The notes beneath the pieces are model-generated. The model saw only the letters and a program-made list of their open reading frames with translations. It was not told the DNA's origin and did not search any database. Positions 20,281 to 32,538 of a stretch of DNA of 64,000 nt are shown here, piece after piece (within the stretch, counting starts at the first letter, position 1; every line of letters begins with the position of its first letter). The stretch is from Molossus alvarezi (lineage: Eukaryota > Chordata > Mammalia > Chiroptera > Molossidae): positions 45,452,810 through 45,516,809 of the forward strand of contig CM073888.1 of the NCBI GenBank assembly GCA_037176705.1, in the 5' to 3' direction. The translations under genes and the position numbers were made by a program.

Positions 20281-23239
20281 CATTGTTTCTCTTTTTGGCT
20301 TTTGCTAAAACAAATCTTAAAACTCAGCACTAATCAATGGCTGGGAATTGGCGGAAAGTCTGCTAGGTAGTGGTGGGAGAACCGGAATATTTTCCCTGTT
20401 TGAATATTGGAATTCCTTACCTCTTAATCAAGACTGAAGCATTATCTGAGGAGGGATTAAGAAGCACAATTTTACACATAGTTTCAGTGCTTGATAAAAA
20501 TTAAGTCTAATTATATCTTAGATCTGATATCATGGCAGCTTTCAGCCAAGTGAGAGTATTTGTCAAATAGTACCAATTACAGTGATAAATTATACTTTTC
20601 TCTAACACCATACACATCATATGTAGTTGTTGCTTTTACTTGGCTGTAGTTGCAATTCTAATGGAGAAATTAGAAGTCTTTAAGAGAAATACTTTGCAAA
20701 TATTTGTAAGTCATAGAATATAATCTGTATAACTAGAGTTGTCTATGAATTAGGGATTTGGAGCTCTAGAGCTTAGCACAGTGCCTGGCATTTAGTAAAC
20801 ATTTGTTAAAGGGATGAATAAACATTTGGATGTTTATTGCATGTAGGTGAAGTGATAGCTATAACAGAGATACAAATGTATTTGAGACTCTTTTATATGG
20901 GAAGATTAAAAGTAAAGTTTATAGTTTGGTTGCCTTTTGAGTGAAAAACAATTTTTCTTTTCTCACTTTATGATATTACTTCAATACAGTGGATATGTTA
21001 AGTCTGAATCACATTGTAGCTAAACAAATGACAGATAACACAGATTCAGTCTATATTATCTAGACTTTTACTTTTTCTCTCAAACAGTTTGAGTTTGGGT
21101 GGTAGATAAACTGTTTGAGGAATGGAATAGTGCATATTATATTTATTATGAGAATTGAGAATTCTGGCTCTTTTGATCACTTTTATCTGGAGCAAATGAT
21201 GTTGCTTGTTGTGCTCCAAATTCTCAATTTGTAAAGAGGAAGTACTGTAAAGAAATGTGTACCGAAGCAACATCCATAAATACGTACTAACTTACTATTG
21301 TAGTTTGAGCTGGTAGTTGTTCATTAATGGTATCTTATGTTACATTTACCTTTTAAAAAATAATTGAAGTCAACAGCATGCTGTTTACCTACTGAATAAT
21401 TGCCTTTCTCTTTTAGTTTTTTAAAACCTTTTTGGGTCATTAAAAATGAGCCATCTTCATGGTTATTTGACAAAATTATGACTTTCCTCCTCCAGAAAAT
21501 ACATATGTGTGCCTACACACAATTTTTCATATAATTTCAAGGTTTTTTTTGTTAGATATTCTGAAACTCTTAAGAGAGGGCTCTTTGACCACAGGTTCAG
21601 AACTATGTTTTAATATATACACACGAAACCAATATAAAAATGGATCAGAATGCAGTATTTCTGATTTCTCTATTAATATCACCAATGGAATTATCTCCCA
21701 TCTGTTTAAATTAGTGCCCTCTATTCTGTAGTTCCACCATTCCTACATGTTCATCTGACCTAACTTATTTGACTATATTAAAAAAACTTTGGGGTAAGAT
21801 TAAAAAATAGTTCTTTAAAAATAGGCATATAAATTTCAACTCACATGATTCACAAAATAGTTTGCAGTTAATTGATTTAATAGTATCCACTTTCTCCAGT
21901 AGATGGCACTAGATTTACATTCTTTCATAGCTTGAAAGGGTACTGATAATAGCACATAGGTGCATTGTGAAAACTTAAACAAAAGTATGTAAAGAATATA
22001 CAGTTAAGAACATATGGATTTACAAACCACAAATTTTTCTGCTTATATTATGTTCAAACTATTTGTGGAGTGCAAAACCTTTTTCCATTTTCAATAGGAT
22101 TCCAACTTCCTTATGCTTGGACATCTCACTAAAATTGTCTTTCATGTGTAGACTTTCTATAAACTAAAACAAGTTTTCATAAATTAACTTATCTTGTATC
22201 CAAATAGCTGATTTAACAGTAATTTATAGTTTTATATGCAGCTACATTTTCTTCAGCAGACCACCCAAGAATTAAAGAAAATTTCACATTTTGTTTTGCT
22301 ATGTTTTGAATTTTTATAGAATCTTGAAAATGTTATTAGTTTAACATGTTGACTGTTAAGCATGAACCATTTTTTTGCATGAATTTAAATATTTTTGGAA
22401 ACTAAGACAATTTATATTTAAAATGTTGATCAATGAGTACTCTGATGTAGCTATATTTTTTAAAAAAATGTTTGCATACTGTGTTATAATAAAGTTTTAG
22501 TTAATATTAAAAAGTTGCTATACAGTATCTAATTATCACATGAGTTTTAAAAATTATTTGTACACTTAGCTAAATAGAACAATGCATCTGTATGAATAAG
22601 GTGTTGGGCATATAGTTTGTTAAATGTGGATTTTGTTAATTTTTTGTTAAATATGAAATAAATTCTTCATATTATATATTAATTATAAATATAAAATATA
22701 TAACAAAATCTAATAGCAACAGAGATGAAATGGGCATGAACAAAAATGAAAACAAATGTTAGTTTTGTTTGAGAAATTCACTAATTAACAATGGACTATA
22801 AAGAATGTAAACATTTGAGTTCTAAAAAATGATAATTTTACAGGGTTAAATTATCTAGACAGTATGGACTTTTGGGGAATTATGTAGGTAAAGTTATTAG
22901 ATGTTTATTTATCTGAATATGTTCACAATAATGTTACCTAACAGATCATAGAAGGATTTATTAAAACGAGATCGAGCCACCTTTGACTCTCCACAAACGT
23001 GTTTGATGAAGGAATGAGGCATGAACAACAATTCACAAAGATTCACTAATATAGAGGCTAGATACTTGATGAATTTTCATATCAGTCTTTTCTAGTTTAT
23101 AGCTTCATTCTAAACACTTAGAGATTAAATTTGTCATGGCTGCTTTTGCTAGATACATTTTAATTTAAAATGTTTTAAATAAATTTTACTGAGATGCAAT
23201 GGCAAATTATCTGTAATTACTTTTTGTGTCTTTGCATTT
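20281..23239. other. Intron, mostly unique AT-rich DNA
   Basis: A 3-kb stretch with no SINE. Only a short L2/MIR end near 20770-20830 ('cagtgcctggcatttagtaaacatttgttaaa') is recognised. It is very AT-rich from 22300 to 22800. No exon found. Confidence 0.6.
21896..21909 (+). promoter_or_regulatory. Possible CTCF core motif
   Basis: CCAGTAGATGGCAC fits every position of the CTCF core consensus CCASYAGRKGGCRS. A 14-base match can occur by chance, so this is a candidate only. Confidence 0.3.
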
Positions 23240-23255
23240 AAAATTAACCATTTAT

Positions 23256-23510
23256 GCCCTGGCCGGTTTGGCTCAGCGGTTAGAGCGTCGGCCTGCGGTC
23301 CTGAGAGACCTGGGTTCGGTTCCCGCTAAGGGCATGTACCTCGGTTGCAGTTTGTCCCCGGCCCTGGTCGGTTGTGCGGGTGGCAGCCACTCGATGTGTC
23401 CCTTTCACGTCGATGTTTCTCTCTCTCTCTCTGTTCCTCTCTCTCCCTCCCACTCTACCTGAACAAAAAATGGGAAAATGTCCTCGGGTGAGGATGAAAA
23501 AAAAAAAAAA
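23256..23510 (+). mobile_element. VES SINE, young-looking
   Basis: Exact 16-bp duplication (aaaattaaccatttat) at 23240-23255 and 23511-23526. Sharp consensus head and an uninterrupted A-tail. Confidence 0.96.
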
Positions 23511-23526
23511 AAAATTAACCATTTAT

Positions 23527-24257
23527 TTGGAAATTTAAAATCCCCATCTTATTTATTTTGATTCCCTATATTTTCTCTTTTTTTATGTTTAGTATATTTG
23601 CACTAGTATTGGCCACATAAAAATGCACATTATAAAAAATATACCATGAAATGACAAAGATGTCAGTTATTTAGGTGATTTGTAAGAGATATACATTTAT
23701 ATAGAATTTAAATGTACTCAATAACTACTATGATAAGCATTTTCTACAATACTATATATTTATTATGTTCAGCCACATAATTGCAAACAAAGAATGGAAT
23801 GCTAATTTAAATCATTAGATTATTTGAATTTTAAACAAGCGGAGAAAATGCAAAATTCTATAGCTATAGGTTTTAAGATTTTGTTTTACTGCAGAAATGC
23901 ATGTTACCTCACAAAATGATACAGCTCTTCATATTATATTCCATTTTGATTAATATTTTAATTTGTCTTGTGCAAATTTTAGATAATGTCTGATTGGAAC
24001 GCTTAACTTGTATTTCGTGGTTTGTTTCTCTCACCAACCTGTTTTTTGACCCTAAAAACCTGTCTTCTACCTTTTATTCCTATTCTTCATCTGTAAACTG
24101 AGAATGATATAACAACATTCTTGTTAAATTTTCACTGTTAGACATTAGCCTCATTTGTTAACATCGTCTTACATTTCCCAGAAATTTATTCTGTGCAACT
24201 TTAATCTTTGGTTGTCAGGAAGAAAGAAGGGTGTGGCACATCAAATAAGTCTGGGAA
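23527..24257. other. Intron, no gene seen
   Basis: AT-rich spacer between two oppositely oriented VES copies. Confidence 0.6.
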
Positions 24258-24270
24258 AGGTGTTGGGTTT

Positions 24271-24531
24271 TTTTTTTTTTTTTTTTTTTTTTTAATCCTC
24301 ACTCGAGGACATTTTTCCATTTTTTGTACAGATAGAGCGGGAGGGAGAGAGAGGAAGAGAGAGAGAGAGAAACATCGACGTGAAGGGACACATCGAGTGG
24401 CTGCCACCCGCACAACCGACCAGGGCCGGGGACAAACTGCAACCGAGGTACGTGCCCTTAGCGGGAACCGAACCCGGGTCTCTCTGTACCGCAGGCCGAC
24501 GCTCCAACCGCTGAGCCAAACCGGCCAGGGC
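24271..24531 (-). mobile_element. VES SINE, young-looking
   Basis: Exact 13-bp duplication (aggtgttgggttt) at 24258-24270 and 24532-24544, with a T-run of about 20. It is in inverted orientation to the copy at 23256. Confidence 0.96.
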
Positions 24532-24654
24532 AGGTGTTGGGTTTGATTAGCCAGAATCTTTTCCTAATGCAGGAAAATCCTTGCTTATTGCAAAATGAGC
24601 CCCAGAAAGGCAGACTTTTTGGGTGGGGGGGTATATTTAGTTCATTACTTCATC

Positions 24655-24725
24655 TCAGCAACTAAAATTGTGTATGTCACATAATAGGTGTTCAATAAAT
24701 ATTTATTGAATGAATGAATGGGTGT
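24655..24725 (+). repeat. L2/MIR 3' end
   Basis: 'cacataataggtgttcaataaatatttattgaatgaatgaatg' is the typical 3' terminus of an old L2. Confidence 0.7.
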
Positions 24726-25195
24726 GAATAAGTAGCATCATCATATGTATCACAATAATGCCATATTGTAAATAATGTGATCTTTGTTTTTAAGGAATCT
24801 ACATTCTGATGAAGAAAGATGGCCACTTTGGGTCCAAGTTTTGTTATCTATAGGGTGAAGGAAGTTATATACTTGATGGTTTTGTGAATCTATGTAAACA
24901 CTTCCTCCTTTGCTTTACTGTGGAGGGAGGGAGTGGAAGAAGTGAGAAACATTGTGCTTCCTTCTATCCAGAGTTGCAAAATGGCTTCTTGGATAAGATT
25001 TGAAACAATGACAGTTCCTCTGAAGGATATTGAAGGAATGTGTAGATGTAATTAGCAGGAGGTGATAGAGGTGGGGGATGGTGGCATGGGGGTGGGAATG
25101 GAATGTGGACACGGGTTAGTAAAAGATTGGCATGTTAAAACACAACAAAGCATGGGTTCAAGAAAGAAATGTAATGAATGAATAAATTAAAAGAG
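24726..25195. other. Intron, no gene seen
   Basis: No repeat or exon recognised. Confidence 0.55.
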
Positions 25196-25199
25196 GAAA

Positions 25200-25325
25200 A
25201 CTGCAGACAAGAGAACCTGGCTCTCATTAACCAGGTGTGTGACCATGTCCAGTAACTTTTTTGGGCCTTGGTTTCCTCATTTAGGATTTGGACTAGAAGT
25301 TAATCATTTTCTAAATTCTAATCTT
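25200..25325 (+). repeat. MIR fragment
   Basis: 'ccaggtgtgtgaccatgtccagtaacttttttgggccttggtttcctcattt' is a MIR core. Confidence 0.7.
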
Positions 25326-27710
25326 GGGGTGGGGGTAGCATTTGAGATCTTGCTTGCCAGCATATATTGTCAATTTGGCTCAAAAAACTTATAAAAAAAT
25401 AATGAAAACAATTATAATTTAGTTTCTACTAATACCATGTAAATCAGACCCCATCATCAAACTGAGAAAGTCTGCATATTGCCAAATTTTATCAATTCTA
25501 AGATGTACTGCTTTTACATTTTATTATTTTGATAATCAAGATGCAGCTTAAAAAATTATTGTGATAAGCATTGTGTCATAGTTTGATTGGCAACTCTTTT
25601 TTTTTTTTTTACTTTTAGAGTAGAACAAAAATAATGGTGTGTCAAAATACTACATTTTCAATAATACACATCAGCATAAGAGATCTTCATTGAGAAACCC
25701 TCGTAACCTAGATTTCCCTAATCTGGTTCGACTATGGAAACTTCTTGCTTGCCCCCACCCCTACCCCAAGAGTATCAACCTTAGCATTTATTTTCAGAGC
25801 CAGTATACAATTTTGGGGAATGCTAGGTTAGGTACTCTCATAGTTTTAAATCCAGAGAGTTTATGGAATATTAGTCATAGAAGATTTGAATGTGGAACTC
25901 TAGAGAGGTATAAAGGATACAGAGTATAAAAGAGGAAAACAAAATTTAATCCATCATCATTTATTCTTTTTATAATTTCACTGATTTATGAAGCAAATGC
26001 TGTTGTGGCAGTTTTTAAACTAAATTCTAAGAAACATAGCAAAGACATAATTTAGAAAATATCTTTTAGGAAGAAATTTAAATAGCAATAATTCAAATGG
26101 AGAGTTGAATAAATATTTAAATATAACATACACTTATTTAGTGCTTACTCTGTTACTCTGCCCAGGCCCATTGGGAGGTGCTGGGCATGCACATAAAATA
26201 TATATGTGCACTGTCCTGCAAGGAGATGTTGAATAATTCAAGAGAATTATTTTATGCATTTTCTTTAATTATCTGGGTGATAAGGAAAATTGTAAAATTT
26301 TTGACTTTTTCCCTCCAGAATCTACCAGATTTTTCTGAAATGTATAGTCTCAGATTTAGTTGTTTTATTGAGTAGCAATTACAGACTTGTTTTTTGCTCA
26401 TTGTGCTTAATTAATCTAGATTTTAAATTTGATTTGGCAGCTATGTGATTTTAGAAATTTACAAAGCTGAGCTCTTAGACAAAATAAATTTTATTTTTTC
26501 TAATGAATACTTAATGTTACATTTAAATAAAATTTTGCATAATAATCTAAGAGAGGGCTCCTTTCCTTCCTTTCTGTGGGTGGTTGGTTACCTCTCATCT
26601 CCCTTGCAGTGTGTTCCCAAGGGAGCAAGGGAGGATGGGAGAGAAAGCTATTTTTTGCAAGTCTTTTGATTGCATGTGAAATGTAGAATGGAAATGAGCC
26701 TGTCTGTTTTTAATTTTTTTTTTTCTGTATGGGCTATGATGTTCTAGTGAAGACCCATACTGGAAAAAAAAAAAAAATTAAAAACAGGAACTCCAACTTT
26801 GTCAGACGTTTCACATGCAATCATATAGATTTAAAGTTAAATGACTTTCTCTTCCACTACTGTCATGTGATGATGGAAGTGCCTTTAAAAATTCTCTTTT
26901 TACTCAAATGCCTTGCAAGACAGAAAATGCTTTTTGGATCAAGACATGTTTTAAATATTTTCCTAAATTCTAGGCTTTATGGTCCACATTAATATAAAAA
27001 TCATTTCTCTTGGTATTAGCATTATGTTTTGAAGAGCTGATACATACTCTTTATTTCTTTTTGATACTTAAAGAATGCTGATAAAATGACTACTGCACAT
27101 GAATTCAAAAATTAAAAATTTGTTGCACACAAGTAAAAGAAATGCAAAATGTGGTTTCTATCTTAGAGTCATTCAGGTGAACATTTCATAAGGATGAATG
27201 GAGCAGCAAAGCTCTTCATTGTCTCCTCTCAAGAAAACTGTGCAGACCCACACATGAGAACTTACTATTAAAGACTAGAGTTTTAAGTCAATAATAGGCT
27301 TTAGATATTGTGGGAAATGTATTTACTCCCAGTGATTTATAGTGAGAAAATGTTTGCACATTTACACCTTAATTTTAAAACTGTCTTATTTATCAGCTCC
27401 CCAATTTCTCCTTTAACAAATCTGAATTTACATTTTATCCTGGCTATATTTTGCTTTGTTAAGCTAGCTGATAGATACCACTTACATGAAAGATTCTGCA
27501 TTCCTTCCATCAGGGTAAGATACTTCCCACCTTGACCCTGTATGCATTTGATCACACTGCATCTCTCAGCTTGTCTAGATGGAGTTTTCTTTCCTGTTTG
27601 AATTTTCTCTGGCCCTCTGACCCTGTAGATGCTGTTTCTACCAATTTTGTGAGTTTTCCATATACTGATTATAACCGACGGAGTCAGTCTAGGTGGGCAA
27701 AGTTTAAAAG
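25326..27710. other. Intron, no gene seen
   Basis: About 2.4 kb of AT-rich sequence free of recognisable young repeats. Short open frames only. Confidence 0.6.
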
Positions 27711-27720
27711 CATTAATGTG

Positions 27721-27961
27721 GCCCTGGCTGGTATGGCTCCGAGGTTAGAGCATTGGCCCTCGGGCCAAAGCGTTGCAGGTTCAATTCCTGGTCAGCAACA
27801 CATACCTGGGTTGTAGGATGATCCCTGGCCCTGGTTGGGGTGAGTGTGGAAGGCAACCAATTAATGAGTCACTCTCACATTGATGTTTCTCCCCCCGCCC
27901 CCCACTCTTTCTAAAAGCAATGGAAAAAATATTCTTGGATGAGGATTAACAACAACAACAA
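27721..27961 (+). mobile_element. Older VES-like SINE
   Basis: Head 'gccctggctggtatggctccgagg'. A C-rich expansion ('ccccccgcccccc') in the body and an (AAC)n tail. Approximate duplication gcattaatgtg / gtgttaatgtg. Confidence 0.88.
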
Positions 27962-28059
27962 AGGGAGTGTTAATGTGTACTTTGTTAACCCTGTCTACAC
28001 AAAATTTTGCATATACTTTTACTATAAGACTGCACATTATATTGGTTGTTTTTCTTATC

Positions 28060-28165
28060 TTCCTACTAGAATATGTCCTGGGGCAGGAACCTTGACCTCC
28101 TCATTTTTAACTTTTCAGTGCTCATCACAGTTCTTGATTCGTTGTCAATGTTCAATAAATAGTTG
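28060..28165 (+). repeat. L2 3' end
   Basis: 'gtcctggggcaggaaccttgacc', then 'gttgtcaatgttcaataaatagttg'. Confidence 0.55.
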
Positions 28166-29430
28166 TAGAAAGTATGAATTAATATTAGGCTCGACAGTTT
28201 ATATCTTCAAAGAATTAATAACCTGGGAAAATACAGCAGAAATAACTGAAGACATTTGAGAATAATTGCAAAATGCTCTATTAGTCAGTGTACATAGTAC
28301 CTTGCTGAGGAAATACACTAATACTAAGGGTATACAAATGAAAGGAGTGAGTGGAATAGAGGCGAATTTATCGGCTTATTTGCTTGGAAGGAAAACTTGC
28401 TTGAAAATATTTCTCAGTTTATCTATTCAAACCTTCCGTATGGAAACCAGACGACCAATACTGTCACTCAACTATGCACCAGGGAAACATAGGGTATTGT
28501 TTAACGCAAAAAGTTTAAAATGGTAGGTTGCCTTGGCATGCTTATCATGTCCATTGATGTTAGTTAGAACTCTGTGCATGCATCAACAGAATGTAACTGA
28601 AACTGGTCTGTAGAACTGTTTTAGGTGAAATAATAGAAAAACAGCAAAACGGCATGGAATGTGATTATTACTATTACAAATAAAGATATGATTTTTCTCA
28701 CATATAGAAAAGTAAATCTTTACCATAAAAAGAAAGCTGTATGCTTCCTGATGCCTAAGACTTGAAGTTGTATTTTCTTTGTGTTATATTTTGGACTTGG
28801 AGGAGAGATGAAATTAAACTGAATCTATAGGTGAAAATTAAGAATGTTTTTGAAAAGAGGAAGCTAAGTTGAGGTACTAATTTTATGCTTTCTTTAGTTG
28901 CACATGTTCCCTGCCATCACCTACAGGATGACTCTGAACGGGAGAGTTCCTGAGGTGGTTCAGACGGGTAAAAGCATTGTTTGGCCAAAGGATTTGCTCT
29001 CTAGGCCCATCAAAAATTCAACACATACAACATCTATTGAGTATCCTCTAACACATGACTCCAGATTGGGAATGGTGAACTAGAGTCTGAAAGGGGATGG
29101 AGATCTAGAGTCTGAAAGGGGATGGATTAGCAGAGCCTGCACTCTGATTTCTGTTCTACCTTCAGCCAGACAAATACTCTGTGAGAGCTATTTTGAGTAT
29201 AGCACTTTGCTAAAAGGATATTCACTGAGATTTCTCTTGGAAGTAAAAGAAGGTAACGTGAGACACTGTTTGTAGTAAGATACGTAATTGTAACTTGCCT
29301 GGTTTAAACACATACTCTTTGGGTGTTCACATTGTCACCTGCTCCATTCACATTCAGGTTTTAGCGTTTGTATGGCAGTCACCTGTCTCTGCCCCTGGAG
29401 TGTGAACCCCTTAGTGTCTTCATCTCTTGC
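28166..29430. other. Intron, no gene seen
   Basis: Includes a small 25-bp-period tandem duplication at 29080-29129. No exon recognised. Confidence 0.55.
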
Positions 29431-29439
29431 ACTGGCCAC

Positions 29440-29815
29440 TTCCGACGTGTGTTCAGAAAGCACCTGCTTCAGATATCAGCACAGCCAGCTTCCTCTCTGC
29501 CTTCAGGCTTTGCTCAGTGAGACCTACTTTGACTACTTTCTTTAAGCTCACAGCCCGTCTAGCATTCCCAGTCCTCTGGGCTCTACTTAGTTTTGCTTTT
29601 TCCTTCATATACTTACCACCTTCCAACAGGTGATATCATTTAATTATTTTTATTATGTTTTTGCCTGTCTTCCTTTACCCCTGCTGCCTTTATGGAGCTT
29701 CATGAAAGTAGTATCTTAATTTTGTTCACCGGTATATCTTAAGTACTTAGAATAATGCCAGCATATAGTAGGTGCTCAACAAATAATTATTGAATGAATG
29801 AATGAGTAGATTTTA
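29440..29815 (+). repeat. L2 fragment
   Basis: 'cttcaggctttgctcagtgagacctactttgactac' to 'gtaggtgctcaacaaataattattgaatgaatgaatg' follows the L2 3' region in order. Confidence 0.75.
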
Positions 29816-30865
29816 CTTAGTACAGTGCCTGGCACTCTGTAAACACTCAACATTTCTTATGACTTAAAAAAAAGTAAGAAAAAAAATGTTGGCTCAATGG
29901 ACTTCAAAGTAAACCCTGCAACCCTAGTTCCATGGAAACTAGAGTCCTGTAAGCAAAAGTGTTGTGACATCTTAGATTGTATGTTAGTCTTAGGAATATT
30001 TTTCCTATATAGGTCTACATTGAGGAAAAACAATCAGAAGAATTGGTTATGCTTCTGCAAGCTTGGAACTTTTCTCCCCAGTGCTTTGCATTTTTTCTTA
30101 AAGACTTTATTGGATTACTGGCATGTAAAACAAACAAATATACAAGAAAAAATGGTTTATGGAATGTATTTTGTATTCTGTTCAAAAATGGACTAGAATT
30201 GGCTTTATTAGCGTCCACTTATTTAGAAATTCCTAACACTGTATATATGGAATAACATTTTGTTCAGATTTCCAATTTCACAAATTAATAACCAGCTAAA
30301 AATTAAAATTTATTTGTGAAAATTAAAGTATATTATTTTAAAATATAGTAGCAAGATATTTCAACATGAATTTTACTGTTTTAACCTAGTAAACTAAAAG
30401 CAAAAACAAGATAGTCTTATTATCTCCTATTTGTTTATTATCTTGGGAAAATATTTAATAGTTTCTTTTTTTCCTGATCCTAGAAGCAAAATTAACATTA
30501 TGGGATCTTTAGGTTTTGTTTTGATTTTTCACACTGAAATATAAGATTTATGACTTAAAAATGCTTTAAGATTTAGGTAACTGATCTGATTTACTTCTTA
30601 ACAGGAAGTTAAAAAGCCTTTCACCATTTTATAGATTTTGTGAGAATCCCGTTTGAACCTTGTCACTGACCCTGTGCTGAAGGAATGAACACAGGGAAAA
30701 CAGACGTTAGCTAATAGACAAATGTATTTCTTTTTTTCTGGATGTACTATGGTGATGATAACTTTTCTCCCTAATTATCTTAAGTCTTTAGTGATAGTTT
30801 TTAAACTGAAAGTTATTGCATAATTGAAGAAGTAAGTTGCAGCATATTTTTTTCCTCACAGAAAA
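29816..30865. other. Intron, no gene seen
   Basis: AT-rich. The open frames at 29897-30255 overlap in several frames and on both strands and have no domain. Confidence 0.6.
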
Positions 30866-30869
30866 TAGA

Positions 30870-31310
30870 ATGAACATGGGTTTTGCAGTCAGACAGCCCT
30901 GGGCTTGAGTTGATATACATATCTGATTTTTGTCTTTAGTAAGTTATGTTAAACCTCTCTGTGAAATAGGCATGGTACCTACCTCCTAGAATTATTGAGA
31001 AGATTAAATGTGGTCATGTAGCCCTGGCTGGTTTTGCTCAGTGGTTAGAGCTTTGGCCCAAAGACTGAAGGGTCGCTGGTTTAATTCCTAGTCAAGGGCA
31101 TATTCCTGGATTGCAAATTCAATCCCCAGCTCTGGTTGGAGTTGTGCATGAGGCAACCAATTGATATTTTTCTCTTCCTCGCTCCTTTCCTTCAACTCTA
31201 TCTAAAAATTAATGGAAAAATATCCTTAGGTGAGGATTAAAAAAAATGTGGCCATGTAAAAGTGCCTAGACATGTGCTTAGCACAGAATAGGCACTAAAT
31301 TTTAGTTTTC
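30870..31310 (+). repeat. MIR split by a VES insertion
   Basis: The MIR body ('gcagtcagacagccctgggcttg ... gcatggtacctacctcctagaattattgagaagattaaatg') stops at 31020. It resumes after 31258 with 'aagtgcctagacatgtgcttagcacagaataggcac'. Confidence 0.8.
31021..31245 (+). mobile_element. VES-like SINE nested in MIR
   Basis: Duplication atgtggtcatgta (31008-31020) / atgtggccatgta (31246-31258), one mismatch. Confidence 0.92.
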
Positions 31311-31855
31311 TGCTTTCAGTTCCTATTTTAAGCATTTTAAATGATAACATGAGTGAAATACTGTTCTGAGGGAATTATTATAGAAAAATAATTACCGATG
31401 AGCTATTGCAGCACACTGAAACACCTGACCTGGCTACCTTTCCATGGTTTTAACTTCAGGATTTACTGTAATCAGGATGATAATGGAATGTTGCATTTCT
31501 CCAGACATTGTTTACTAAGTGACAATTGCTGTGACCCTTGGAGCAGACCATGAGGGTGGCTGCACAAAGTCAGAGACTGCTTTGCAGGGCACATAACTGG
31601 GAAGCAGGCAGAGCCAGAACATGGACTCTTGCTGTAAGTTTATTACTACTTAGAGCAAAAACTTCCCATTGGAGCTTCTAGACAATACCGCCTTTGAGGC
31701 AACAACATGGAATAAGCTTTAATATAAAAAGAGACTTTGGGCATATTTCAGTAAATAAATACCCTTGGTTTGGGTCCATGATGGATTTTTTCTATACCAA
31801 AGTGACTCTGTAGAGAATGGTGTTGCGATTAGATACCAAAGTGGCAGTACAGCCC
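31311..31855. other. Intron, no gene seen
   Basis: Fairly complex unique sequence; no exon found. Confidence 0.55.
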
Positions 31856-31870
31856 TCAGATATACTTTTT

Positions 31871-32064
31871 TTTTTCTTTATTGATTTTAGAGAGAGAGGA
31901 AGGTAGAGGGGGAGAGAGAGAGAGAAATATCGATTGGCTGCCTCCTGCATGCCCCCACTGGGGATTGGGCCCACAACCTGGACATGTGACTGGATCAAGA
32001 ATCGAACTGGCGACCTCTTGGTGCATGGGTTGACGCTCAACCACTGAGCCACACCAGCCGGGCC
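31871..32064 (-). mobile_element. tRNA-derived bat SINE, older subtype
   Basis: 'ttgattttagagagagagg' tail module and 'cgattggctgcctcctgcatgccccc' body. Duplication tcagatatacttttt at 31856-31870 and 32068-32082. Confidence 0.9.
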
Positions 32065-32091
32065 AGATCAGATATACTTTTTGTTACATGT

Positions 32092-32111
32092 ACACACACA
32101 CACACACACAC
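32092..32111. repeat. (AC)n microsatellite
   Basis: Ten perfect AC units next to the preceding SINE. Confidence 0.95.
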
Positions 32112-32413
32112 TCCTGCCTTCAAAGTACTCTAGTAAACATTTAAATAAAGGGAGAAATCTTTTCATAACATACTTTTAAGCCAATTTAGAGGTCATTGAG
32201 CAGATGTCATGTAATTCTAATGTTAAATTACCCTGTGTAATAAGAAAATTATAGTACCTAAATGAAGATAGTAAAGGGAAACCAATGAATTCTAGAATTT
32301 TGAAGTGAAATGATTTCATCAAAAGTAACAGTGGCACCATATGACTTTATAAAAGTGAGTCTGATAGGAAGAAGGGCAATCAGAGACCAAAGCGAAGCCT
32401 TTCTGTGTTTATA

Positions 32414-32536
32414 CAGGGTGGGACAAAAGTCGGTTTACAGTTGTTCGTATGGAAAATAATACAATAATTGATACTATAAGAATAAACTCTGTTTTGTGTA
32501 CTCACAACTGTCAGCCTTCTTTTGCCTGATCCTGTG
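32414..32536. mobile_element. Mariner-type MITE
   Basis: The left end 'cagggtgggacaaaagtcgg' and right end 'cttcttttgcctgatcctg' are imperfect inverted repeats. The subterminal 'tttacagttgt' and 'acaactgt' also pair. TA dinucleotides sit just outside (32412-32413 and 32537-32538). At about 125 bp with no coding capacity it is a non-autonomous Tc1/mariner derivative of the kind reported in vesper bats. Confidence 0.8.
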
Positions 32537-32538
32537 TA

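Noticed and set aside
28890..29083. Possible extra exon starting after 'cacctacag'
   Set aside because: The acceptor-like string is weak, the downstream frame has no homology that I recognise, and the MSRB3 junction phase is already satisfied by 16464 joining 35553.
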